From an uncultured Prevotella sp. (GTDB lineage: Bacteria > Bacteroidota > Bacteroidia > Bacteroidales > Bacteroidaceae), in contig CALJCU010000489.1 in the NCBI GenBank assembly GCA_938023885.1, forward strand, positions 1 through 14,842: a stretch of DNA of 14,842 bases, read 5' to 3'. Shown piece by piece: positions 1-7,428 of the stretch. Made by a program: the position numbers and the translations under genes. Numbering within the stretch: the stretch's first letter is position 1; every line of letters begins with the position of its first letter. The notes below the pieces were generated by a model, which was not told the DNA's origin, searched no databases, and was given only the letters and a program-made list of their open reading frames with translations.

Positions 1-2262
1 ATCATATTTCTTCTGCTCACGGTGCTCTTATGTATGGGTGCCACAGCAGATACCCTGAACGGTGACAACAACCTCTCAGGAACCGTAACCGACAAGAAGA
101 GCGGAGAGAAACTCGTCGGTGTTTCTATTTATTTCCCCGAGCTCTCCAATGGTACGACAACTAACAAGGACGGGCATTTTGAGTTTACCCGGCTCCCGGA
201 CAAGACTACGCCCGTCCAAGTGAGCTATCTCGGCCACAAGACAATCATTGAGAACATCGACCTCTCAAAAACGCACACGCTCAACCTCAAGATGGAAGAG
301 TCGAATGCGATGATCAATGAGGTTGTCGTAACGGGGCTCACAGGCAAGTCTCTGATGAAGGACTCGCCCACTCCCATCTCCGTCGTCAACAAGACAATGC
401 TTGAGGCAACGCCTTCCACGAACATCATCGATGCCCTGAGCTTCCAGCCCGGAGTCGCGCAGGTCACGACCGGAGGTGGCATCTCCAAACCAGTAGTGCG
501 CGGCCTCGGATTCAACCGTGTCGTTGTTGTCAACGACGGCATCCGGCAGGAAGGCAACCAGTGGGGCGAGGAGCACGGCGTGGAGATCGACCCCGAGAGT
601 GTCTCGTCGGCAGAAATCCTCAAAGGCCCCGCCTCACTGATGTTCGGCAGTGACGCAATGGGAGGAGCCATCGTCTTCCATGATGAGCCAACGGCAGCCC
701 TCGGGACGATGGAGGCTAATGCCATGACGCAATACCAGACCAACAACGGACTCTTCGGTTACTCGGTCAACTTCAAAGGCAACGAGGACGGCATCGTATG
801 GGACGCACGGTGGTCGCAGACGCTGGCTCACTCCTACAAGAACAAGCTCGACCGCTATGTCGCCGGATCTCAGTATCGCGAACGTGCCGCCGAGGGCATG
901 GCCGGCATCAACCGGAGCTGGGGCTTCAGCCATCTGAAGCTAAGCTACTACAACCTCACGCCGGGCATCGCCGAGGGCGAGCGGAGCGACAGCTATTCCT
1001 ACGGCAGGAACCTGCCTTTCCAGCAGGTGTATCATTATAAGGTGGTGAGTGACAACTCGGTCTTCCTCGGCAACGGCACGCTTCAGGCTGTCATCGCCTA
1101 CCAGCAGAACCATCGTCAGGAGTATGAGGAAAGTGCCACGGACCCCGGCCTCGACATGAAACTCCATACCATCAATTATAATCTGAAATATCAGCTTCCC
1201 GTCACAGACAACTGGAACATAGCAACGGGCGTGAACGGGATGTATCAGAAGATGCTCAACGAAGGCGATGAATATCTTATCCCCGCCTACAACCTCTTCG
1301 ACGTGGGTGCCTTTGCCACAAGTTCTTATAAGACCGGAAACCTCACGCTCAGCGGCGGAGTGAGATACGACAACCGCCACATCCACACCTTTGCGCTGGG
1401 TGACACCTTCAGCCGCCTCAGCCGCAACTTCGCAGCCCTGACGGGGAGTGTCGGCGCCGTCTGTGCCGTCAGTCCCAGGATGAATCTCCACCTCAACCTC
1501 GCGCGCGGCTTCCGGGCCCCTAACCTTAGTGAGCTGAGCTCCAACGGCGTACACGAGGGATCGGTGAGATACGAGCTCGGCAACGGCGATCTCAAGCCTG
1601 AATACTCATGGCAGATAGATGCCGGATGGGACTATACATCAGCCGTCATCTCGTTCCAGCTCTCACTCTTTGCCAACTTCATCGACAACTATATCTTCAC
1701 TGAGAAGTTGGCAGGCGTGAAGACCAAGGGCTACGATACCTATCAGTACCACCAGGGCGACGCCCGCATGCTCGGAGGTGAGGCGAGTGTGGATATCCAT
1801 CCCGTCAGCCGCCTCCATTTCCAGAACACGTTCTCCTATGTCAACAGCGTGCAGCTCCATCAGCCGCGCGAAAGCAAATATCTCCCATGGACACCCGCGC
1901 CCCGCTTTACGAGTGACCTGCACTACGACCTTATCCGTGACGGCGGCATTTTGAACAACACCTATGTCGCGTTGCAAGCGGAGTGCGACCTCCGCCAGAA
2001 CCATTTCTATGCTTTTAACGGCACAGAGACGGCAACGCCCTCCTACACTTTGTTCAATATTCTTGCCGGTACTGACCTCAAGATCCATGGCCGTAAGCGT
2101 GCAAGCCTCTATCTCGGCTGCACCAATCTCTTCAACCGAGCTTATCAGAGCCATCTCAGCCGGCTGAAGTACGTGAAGGCAACACCCGACAACGGGCATC
2201 AAGGCATTTGCAACATGGGACGTAACGTCACCATGAAGCTCATCGTGCCAGTGCAGTTCTGA
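1..2262 (+). CDS. TonB-dependent outer-membrane receptor, 5' end outside window
   Basis: This outer-membrane protein imports a scarce ligand through a 22-strand-type barrel, energised by TonB-ExbBD. The frame is already open at base 1, where it encodes a hydrophobic run ending in MGATA that looks like the end of a signal peptide. The true start is therefore upstream, and the GTG at 22 is not the likely start. Of about 753 visible residues, roughly 25-105 form a CarboxypepD_reg-like domain (LSGTVTDKKSGEKLVGV). Next come a TonB-box-like NEVVVTG, a plug (about 110-230, with VVRGLGFNRVVVVNDGIRQ and EILKGPASLMFGSDAMGGAI) and a barrel with the typical FRAPNLSELSSNG segment. The protein ends in aromatic Phe. 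The plug segment QWGEEHG and the barrel segment GVHEGSVRYE are acidic and His-containing, which hints at a metal or metal-complex substrate, but the substrate cannot be assigned. An AraC-type regulator gene converges on it. Confidence 0.93.
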   Translation: MIFLLLTVLLCMGATADTLNGDNNLSGTVTDKKSGEKLVGVSIYFPELSNGTTTNKDGHFEFTRLPDKTTPVQVSYLGHKTIIENIDLSKTHTLNLKMEESNAMINEVVVTGLTGKSLMKDSPTPISVVNKTMLEATPSTNIIDALSFQPGVAQVTTGGGISKPVVRGLGFNRVVVVNDGIRQEGNQWGEEHGVEIDPESVSSAEILKGPASLMFGSDAMGGAIVFHDEPTAALGTMEANAMTQYQTNNGLFGYSVNFKGNEDGIVWDARWSQTLAHSYKNKLDRYVAGSQYRERAAEGMAGINRSWGFSHLKLSYYNLTPGIAEGERSDSYSYGRNLPFQQVYHYKVVSDNSVFLGNGTLQAVIAYQQNHRQEYEESATDPGLDMKLHTINYNLKYQLPVTDNWNIATGVNGMYQKMLNEGDEYLIPAYNLFDVGAFATSSYKTGNLTLSGGVRYDNRHIHTFALGDTFSRLSRNFAALTGSVGAVCAVSPRMNLHLNLARGFRAPNLSELSSNGVHEGSVRYELGNGDLKPEYSWQIDAGWDYTSAVISFQLSLFANFIDNYIFTEKLAGVKTKGYDTYQYHQGDARMLGGEASVDIHPVSRLHFQNTFSYVNSVQLHQPRESKYLPWTPAPRFTSDLHYDLIRDGGILNNTYVALQAECDLRQNHFYAFNGTETATPSYTLFNILAGTDLKIHGRKRASLYLGCTNLFNRAYQSHLSRLKYVKATPDNGHQGICNMGRNVTMKLIVPVQF

Positions 2263-2290
2263 CATAGTTTTTTTCTACGGCAGAACGGTC

Positions 2291-2307
2291 AGGGTAGCAT
2301 GTACCCT
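2291..2307. terminator. Small hairpin between convergent genes
   Basis: AGGGTA and TACCCT form a perfect 6-bp stem around a 5-nt GCATG loop. It lies in the 61-bp gap between the stop of the TonB-dependent receptor and the stop of the AraC-type gene, so it could serve both directions. There is no T-tract on either side at the right place, so a terminator role is only inferred from position. Confidence 0.35.
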
Positions 2308-2323
2308 CCGGAAAGGCTCACCG

Positions 2324-3250
2324 CTACCACAGTCTGTCCCCGCCGTCACGAAATGCCTGCGGAGACATACCCTCCAGACGCTTGAAGAACTTGCAGAAGG
2401 CACTCGACGACACGAAGCCTAAGTCCGACGCCAACTGCTTCACCGGCTGTGTGCCGCACCGCAGCGCCACCTTGGACCTGAGCAGCAACACGCGGTCTAT
2501 CCATTCCTTAGGTGTCTGACCTGTGAGCTGTACTACCTGTGTGCCCAGATAAGACGGCGTAGTGCACAGCTCCGAGGCATAGAAAGCCAACTGATGCTCG
2601 TGCTGCACGTTGTCTTCGACCAATGTCAGGAAGCGTCGCATCAGCCCGTTCCCATCGCGTGCGGGCAGGCTGCCCCGCTGCCCGGCATGCCGGTTGTAGC
2701 ACTGTTCCACAAACTTCATCAGAGATGCTATGAACGGTGCCGTCGCCCCGTCACTGTCTGCCGCCTCAATCACCCTGACCAGCATGCGCAAATAGCGGTT
2801 TATCATCTCCCGCTCGTCGTTCTGCAAATGGATGCAGAAGCAGCGGCTTGGATCGGAGAAGAGCAGCGGCACATGCCCGTGGAAGATGCTGTACAAATAG
2901 TCCTCACGCATGGCCAGACCATTATAAACTGACACTGTATCAAGCACGTACGGTGACATTACCGCCCCCCAATTGATATACATCAGATCGCCTTTCTGAC
3001 AATGGTAGGGCACTCCGTCCACCACCAGTTCAGTAGCCCCCGCGGTCACCACACCCCACCGCATGCAGTCTACCCGCACGTGGCCCGCATCCCTGAACGA
3101 CGAACGCAGAAAACGCGACATGCCAAGCCCCACGGCATAGGAGTCACGCACAAGAGTCTTCACATGGCCGGACCCGCCGCCGTCGAGAACCAGATCCCCG
3201 AAAACACTAAAAGGCACCACTGCTATCTTTTCATTCACAGTACTTCTCAT
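2324..3250 (-). CDS. AraC-family transcriptional regulator
   Basis: This is a DNA-binding regulator of about 308 residues. The last ~90 residues carry the double helix-turn-helix of the AraC/XylS family: a first helix-turn-helix around LAFYASELCTTPSYLGTQV, the linker TGQTPKEWI, and a second one around VKQLASDLGFVSSSAFCKFF followed by GMSPQAFR, the usual family ending. The N-terminal ~200 residues resemble a cupin-type effector domain (for example VVDGVPYHCQKGDLMYINWG), but no ligand can be named. I place the start at the ATG at 3250 (MRSTVNEK). The ATG at 3310 would add 20 residues, but a TAnnTTTG promoter box (3271-3278) lies inside that extension and would make the upstream ATG untranscribed. 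The gene converges on the TonB-dependent receptor and is divergent from the LRR gene, so either could be its target. Confidence 0.9.
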   Translation of the reverse strand: MRSTVNEKIAVVPFSVFGDLVLDGGGSGHVKTLVRDSYAVGLGMSRFLRSSFRDAGHVRVDCMRWGVVTAGATELVVDGVPYHCQKGDLMYINWGAVMSPYVLDTVSVYNGLAMREDYLYSIFHGHVPLLFSDPSRCFCIHLQNDEREMINRYLRMLVRVIEAADSDGATAPFIASLMKFVEQCYNRHAGQRGSLPARDGNGLMRRFLTLVEDNVQHEHQLAFYASELCTTPSYLGTQVVQLTGQTPKEWIDRVLLLRSKVALRCGTQPVKQLASDLGFVSSSAFCKFFKRLEGMSPQAFRDGGDRLW

Positions 3251-3270
3251 GCTTCTGAGTTTTTCGGAAA

Positions 3271-3278
3271 CAAAAGTA
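3271..3278 (-). promoter_or_regulatory. -7 box (TACTTTTG) of the AraC-type gene
   Basis: Read on the minus strand this is TACTTTTG, an exact match to the Bacteroidota -7 consensus TAnnTTTG. Transcription would begin near 3264, giving a very short leader (about 14 nt) to the ATG at 3250. I do not see a well-spaced -33 TTTG element, only a TTG at 3293-3295. Confidence 0.5.
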
Positions 3279-3375
3279 AGGAAAAAGAAATACAATACCA
3301 TACGTTTCACCGTATTTTTTGTAAAATGGAAATTATTTCAAAGAAATATGAAACTGACTATTCCCTGCGTCTTTA

Positions 3376-3383
3376 TAACTTTG
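3376..3383 (+). promoter_or_regulatory. -7 box (TAACTTTG) of the LRR-protein gene
   Basis: TAACTTTG matches the Bacteroidota -7 consensus exactly and sits 160 bp before the ATG of the LRR gene. A start near 3390 would give a leader of about 155 nt. The leader holds only a weak inverted repeat (ACTTG/CAAGT near 3464-3480) and no recognisable riboswitch. The 234-bp stretch between the AraC-type gene and the LRR gene contains nothing else I can name. Confidence 0.55.
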
Positions 3384-3544
3384 CACCCAAAAACAGCGTG
3401 CTGGCGCAAAAGACAGCCGTAATACCCTGCAACGCCCCAACTCAGCCCGCATCTGCCATGCGCACTTGCAGGCACAAGTAGCACAACAGCGGCGTTGCGA
3501 TAAATATCAAGATTAACCACAACAAAGCAATAATATATAATATA

Positions 3545-5497
3545 ATGAAGAAGAGCATTCTACTCACACTTCTGTGCATCCTTATCGCACAGACTACACG
3601 AGCCAAGCTCACTGTCAGCAAGGCCAGTGACGGTACCGTCACCCTGACCCTCAACGCGGCGGGCGACCTCGCCAACGAATTTACTGCCATCACAGGTCAA
3701 TGGCATAAGTTTACTGCATCAACAGAGATCAAGGCCATCCAAAACGTGACCAAGATTAAAGTGGTTACAGCCGAAGGAGTGACCATGAGCACGGAAGACC
3801 TGAACCGCCTCTGCGGTGCCGATGAGGGAGAAAACGAATTTCCAAACGTTACCACATTAGACCTGGAGTATGCAAAGGTCAATGACAACGAATTAACAAA
3901 ACTCAGTTGGATGGACAACTTAAAAACCATTACCTTTCCACGTACTACAACCAACATCCCTGCAAGTTGCCTTATCAACAACTCGTGTAAGATTGAAAAT
4001 GTCATCATCCCTGACAACAGCGAACGAAGTGTGACCATTGGGACACAGGCTTTCCATACTACATCCCTAAAGACCGTCGTGCTCGGACAAGTAGATCCAA
4101 ATGGAACCAGTTCTATAGGAACAGAAGTGTTTCTAAATGACACAAATCTCAGCAGCGTAGATTTCCACTACGGATGGACCACCATAGGCACACATGCTTT
4201 TTATGGATGCAGCTCTTTGAAGAGCATCGTCTTGCCTGAAGGGGTCACAACTATAAAAAATGGTGCGTTCTCCAGCTCTGCAATCGAAGCAATAAGACTA
4301 CCTGGAACATTGAAAACTATTGAGTCGACTGCATTCAATTGCTCAAAACTCAAGAGCATCACCATCCCTGCAAGCGTCACCAACATTGAGAGTGAGAGTT
4401 TCCAAGGATGCCAGTCTCTGACAGATGTGTACGTTTTAGGGACGGATACAAAGATTGCCAACGGTGCCTTTCAGTCAACGAACACATATAATTATAACTA
4501 TCAGTCAGGTTCCAGTGACATGAGAAGCAGCTATACAAACAAGGATTCCAGCTATCCTGTCACGATACTTCATTATCCGGAAGCTGCCAAGAGCAAATAT
4601 CTCAACTCAGACATTCTGAACCATAATACGCAATATCAAGAATACGTTCAAGACCAATACGGCAACTATTCGCCCAAGGAAGACCATGGACATTACACCA
4701 TCACCAGTGGAGATTATGCAGGATGGAAGAACTTCATGCTTACACAGAAGATACGTAACGATGAGACTTTTGAGGACGACAAGCGCACAAGGGACAAGTG
4801 GTACACCATGTGCCTGCCCTTTGACATGACTGAGGAGCAGCTGAAGAGTGCCTACGGTGCCACCGTAGAGGTGGTGGAGTTCAGTGGCGTGACCTCAGAG
4901 AAGAAGGGCAATGAGAAGTACATCACCCTGCATTTCAACACTCCTGTAACAGAGACCAAGGCTCATCATCCCTACATGATCCATCCTGCCATACACGCCG
5001 GAAACAAAACGGGTATCAGAAACACCATCGTGGGCATTGAGAAGAAGCCGGAGAACGATACGAATCTGCAGAGCCAGAAAGTCACTCAGGCCTGTGACGG
5101 CATTACCTATACCTTCATAGGCAACTATGCTAAGGACAAGAGGCTTCAGCAATACAGCTACTACTATTACTCCGGCGATGACGAAACTAAATGGCCCAAC
5201 GCTTTCTACAAGTGGACAAACGCTACAGGCAGCACATGGACACCCTACTTCGCCTGTGTGCTGACCTCTGCCGACGACGGCGCACGCGCCAAGGCCGGAA
5301 CCCAATACTTCACCGAAGCCATTGACCATACAACCACCGCCATAGCTGTCCCGTCCACAGCCGGCAACACCATGCACGCCACCAACGGTAAGGTCTTCAG
5401 CATCAACGGACAGTTGGTGCGCGCCGGCAGCACCTCACTCGAAGGGCTGCCCAAGGGTATCTATATCGTGAACGGGAAGAAACAAATGGTGAGATAA
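3545..5497 (+). CDS. Secreted BspA-like leucine-rich-repeat protein with C-terminal sorting tail
   Basis: This is a 650-residue exported protein of unknown binding partner; BspA-type LRR proteins of oral and gut Bacteroidota often act as adhesins. Residues 1-20 form a clear signal peptide (KK, then a hydrophobic stretch, then TTRA). Residues ~95-310 hold about six or seven LRR_5/BspA-type repeats; examples are IGTHAFYGCSSLKSIVLPEG and IESTAFNCSKLKSITIPASV. Residues ~395-595 form a second region containing DKWYTMCLPFDMTEEQL, which I recognise from Prevotella secreted proteins but cannot name as a domain. The final ~38 residues (GKVFSINGQLV ... LPKGIYIVNGKK) match the style of a type A sorting signal used by the type IX secretion system, though shorter than the classical domain. 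The repeat region is visibly richer in A/T than the C-terminal third. A hairpin follows six bases after the stop, and a small-protein gene follows without its own visible promoter. Confidence 0.9.
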   Translation: MKKSILLTLLCILIAQTTRAKLTVSKASDGTVTLTLNAAGDLANEFTAITGQWHKFTASTEIKAIQNVTKIKVVTAEGVTMSTEDLNRLCGADEGENEFPNVTTLDLEYAKVNDNELTKLSWMDNLKTITFPRTTTNIPASCLINNSCKIENVIIPDNSERSVTIGTQAFHTTSLKTVVLGQVDPNGTSSIGTEVFLNDTNLSSVDFHYGWTTIGTHAFYGCSSLKSIVLPEGVTTIKNGAFSSSAIEAIRLPGTLKTIESTAFNCSKLKSITIPASVTNIESESFQGCQSLTDVYVLGTDTKIANGAFQSTNTYNYNYQSGSSDMRSSYTNKDSSYPVTILHYPEAAKSKYLNSDILNHNTQYQEYVQDQYGNYSPKEDHGHYTITSGDYAGWKNFMLTQKIRNDETFEDDKRTRDKWYTMCLPFDMTEEQLKSAYGATVEVVEFSGVTSEKKGNEKYITLHFNTPVTETKAHHPYMIHPAIHAGNKTGIRNTIVGIEKKPENDTNLQSQKVTQACDGITYTFIGNYAKDKRLQQYSYYYYSGDDETKWPNAFYKWTNATGSTWTPYFACVLTSADDGARAKAGTQYFTEAIDHTTTAIAVPSTAGNTMHATNGKVFSINGQLVRAGSTSLEGLPKGIYIVNGKKQMVR

Positions 5498-5503
5498 ACA
5501 CAA

Positions 5504-5530
5504 TGGCCCCTGCACCCCATGCAGGGACCA
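5504..5530 (+). terminator. Strong hairpin after the LRR gene
   Basis: TGG-C-CCCTGCA, loop CCCCA, TGCAGGG-A-CCA: ten base pairs with one C/A mismatch, starting six bases after the LRR stop codon. There is no following T-tract, so it could be an imperfect terminator or a 3'-end stabiliser that lowers expression of the small gene downstream. Confidence 0.6.
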
Positions 5531-5555
5531 TACTTCAGCAAGAAGAATAGAATTT

Positions 5556-5849
5556 ATGAAACAGACCAATAGAAAGATGGAGACAGCAGGCTCCATGACC
5601 CATGCTGCAGCATGCGCACCACACAAGATATACATATACATCAAACCGGAGATAGATGTGATGCACATGGAATCAGCATCCACGATCTGCGCAGGCTCAC
5701 CAACAAAGAGTGGATATGACATTGGAAGTTCCACTTCCCCGAACCATCAGTCAGGCGGCATCCGGACAGGTGGTCCCGGTATAGCCGGCGGCAAGCTATG
5801 GCAGCCAGTGGGCGAAAACATCTGGAGGGAAGAAGAAGACTCCATCTAA
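5556..5849 (+). CDS. Small protein of Bacteroidota type, function unknown
   Basis: This is a 97-residue open frame. After a short polar N-terminus comes YIKPEIDVMHMESASTICAG, then a Gly/Ser-rich linker (SPTKSGYDIGSSTSP ... GGIRTGGPGIAGG), then a short tail with Trp and a cluster of acidic residues (LWQPVGENIWREEEDSI). This plan of Y-x-K-P-E, a short amphipathic stretch, a small-residue site (CAGSP), a glycine-rich spacer and a W/acid-rich end is what I remember from many short hypothetical proteins of Prevotella and Bacteroides, which makes a chance ORF less likely. It has no signal peptide. No TAnnTTTG box separates it from the LRR gene 58 bp upstream, so co-transcription past the hairpin is likely. 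I cannot assign a function. The start could also be the internal ATG at 5577. Confidence 0.6.
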   Translation: MKQTNRKMETAGSMTHAAACAPHKIYIYIKPEIDVMHMESASTICAGSPTKSGYDIGSSTSPNHQSGGIRTGGPGIAGGKLWQPVGENIWREEEDSI

Positions 5850-5901
5850 CAGGCAACTATGGCACAGTCCCTGCAAAGCATCAAACACCGACCCCTAACT
5901 G

Positions 5902-7410
5902 TTATATCTCCTTCAGATCCACCATGTCGTGGTGTTTCTCGTGGCGTTCTTGCACCAACTTGAGCAGTTTCTCCTTGCGCTTGGGCTGGATGAGACGACT
6001 GACAAAGATATTCGGGATAGCCACACCAAGAGCGATGAAAAGGATGACGAGTGAAGCCTTGATAGCCCAGTTGAACGCGAAGGTAAGCTCACCGATGACA
6101 CCGTCCATCTGGATGAAGCCGAAAAGCGAACGGTACATCATCACACCGGGAATCATCGGGATGACCGAGGGGATCGCGATAATCTGATGAGGGATGTGAT
6201 GGATGTGCTGCGACTTTGTAGCGATGAGACTGGCAACACACGAGCCGACGAAAGAGCCGATGATGATGCCCTGGTCGAGACCGATGTTGCCGTTGGAAGG
6301 TCCGAGGTTAACGAAGTTACGCGTGCACACCGCAATGATGCCTGTCACAGCAAGCACGGGCATGATGCGCTTCGGCGTATTGTAGATGGTGGCAAAGCCC
6401 ATAGACGAGATGGCAGCTGCGATAGCATAGTCGAGGAACGTGCTGTGTGGTGTCATGGAGAGATCCTTGACAAAATTGTCGATGCCACAGATCTGAATGG
6501 CGAACACAATACCAAACGACATGGCAATGATGATCATCAACGTAATCATGGCGCGTGTCAGTCCCACCTGGACGTAGTCGGACACCATATCGGTGACAAA
6601 GTTGATAAGAGGCACACCCGGCACGATAAACAGCGTGCAAGCCATCAGCGGATGATAAGGGGTGTCGGAATGGAGAAACGAAGGCAACGCGGCGGCTATC
6701 GTCGGGTTCAGACTGATGAACGTCGTGAGCCAACAGATAAGTGTAGCGATGAACGCACTGATGGCGATGCCCACATACCCGTTCCAATGTAGTTTGCCGA
6801 AGTACATCTTCAGGCGGAAGCCGAGGATAGCGGGAATGGAAGCATAGAAGAACGCTGGCCAGTCAGAGCCAAACTGCACACAGAAGCCGCCGCACGCGAA
6901 ACCGGCACAAACCGCGATCATCCAAGGAGAATACTGTTTGCGAACATGCTTCACCGCATCAAGTTCTTCCTCATATCTGTCAAGGCTCCAGTCCTCCCGG
7001 ATGGCTGTCCACAGCATCTTACTGATCTTGGAGATGACAGTGAACTCCACGCAGTGAGTGTCGACACGCTGGTATTTGGAGAACGAGTGGGTCTTGTCCG
7101 AAAGATTCACCATGATGATGTTGTAGTTGAGGTTGATGTGGATGTACTCTTCAGGCAGTCCGAGGTAAGCCTCACAACGCTTCATGTTACGCATGATGCG
7201 GGCACAGTCGGCGTTGCTCGCCATGAGCATGGCACCCGTGCGCACAAGAAGGTCAAGCTTACGGCGGAGGATCTGTACAGAAGAGGCGTCCTCGTCGCGT
7301 CTTGTCTCGTGGTCCACAAGACGCTCTTCAAGATTGGAGATGCGCATAGCATGCTCGTCCTGAGTAGTCTTGTGACTTTTCAGAAATCCGAATATATCTT
7401 TTGTATCCAT
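5902..7410 (-). CDS. Threonine/serine exporter family membrane protein (ThrE-type fusion)
   Basis: This is a 502-residue inner-membrane protein. Residues ~15-55 are polar and heptad-like (ISNLEERLVDHETRR), probably a short cytoplasmic coiled coil. Residues ~50-310 match the ThrE/DUF1212 (YjjP-like) part: a soluble segment, then about five membrane helices, with the conserved FIVPGVPLINFVTD at 262-274. Residues ~325-470 match the second half (DUF3815, YjjB-like), with helices and IPMIPGVMMYRSLFG at 418-431. The two PG motifs are the hallmark of the fused form, whereas Escherichia coli splits it into YjjP and YjjB. By family knowledge such proteins export threonine or serine, or in the YjjPB case succinate, so the substrate here is open. 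The C-terminus is basic and His-rich. It starts 18 bp after the stop of the upstream transporter gene and is probably in the same transcript. Confidence 0.88.
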   Translation of the reverse strand: MDTKDIFGFLKSHKTTQDEHAMRISNLEERLVDHETRRDEDASSVQILRRKLDLLVRTGAMLMASNADCARIMRNMKRCEAYLGLPEEYIHINLNYNIIMVNLSDKTHSFSKYQRVDTHCVEFTVISKISKMLWTAIREDWSLDRYEEELDAVKHVRKQYSPWMIAVCAGFACGGFCVQFGSDWPAFFYASIPAILGFRLKMYFGKLHWNGYVGIAISAFIATLICWLTTFISLNPTIAAALPSFLHSDTPYHPLMACTLFIVPGVPLINFVTDMVSDYVQVGLTRAMITLMIIIAMSFGIVFAIQICGIDNFVKDLSMTPHSTFLDYAIAAAISSMGFATIYNTPKRIMPVLAVTGIIAVCTRNFVNLGPSNGNIGLDQGIIIGSFVGSCVASLIATKSQHIHHIPHQIIAIPSVIPMIPGVMMYRSLFGFIQMDGVIGELTFAFNWAIKASLVILFIALGVAIPNIFVSRLIQPKRKEKLLKLVQERHEKHHDMVDLKEI

Positions 7411-7428
7411 TATTTTTTGACAAGAATA

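Noticed and set aside
940..1554. Minus-strand frame of 204 codons opposite the first TonB-dependent receptor
   Set aside because: It is antisense to a well-supported barrel gene, with low-complexity Val/Ala/Glu-rich content, and several similar shadow frames occur along the same gene.
3002..3481. Plus-strand frame of 159 codons overlapping the AraC-type gene and the LRR promoter
   Set aside because: It spans a real gene in antisense and runs through two promoter boxes; no motif is recognisable.
5641..5856. Minus-strand frame of 71 codons opposite the small protein
   Set aside because: It is Arg/Ser/Leu-rich with no motif, while the plus-strand frame carries the recognisable small-protein layout.
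5847..5904. TAACAG/CTGTTA inverted repeat spanning the ends of the small gene and the ThrE-type gene
   Set aside because: The arms are only six bases long and separated by 46 bases, so it is likely chance and a poor terminator.
6187..6792. Plus-strand frame of 201 codons opposite the ThrE-type gene
   Set aside because: The translation is dominated by Asp, His, Arg and Glu, a reverse image of membrane-helix codons, without any domain.
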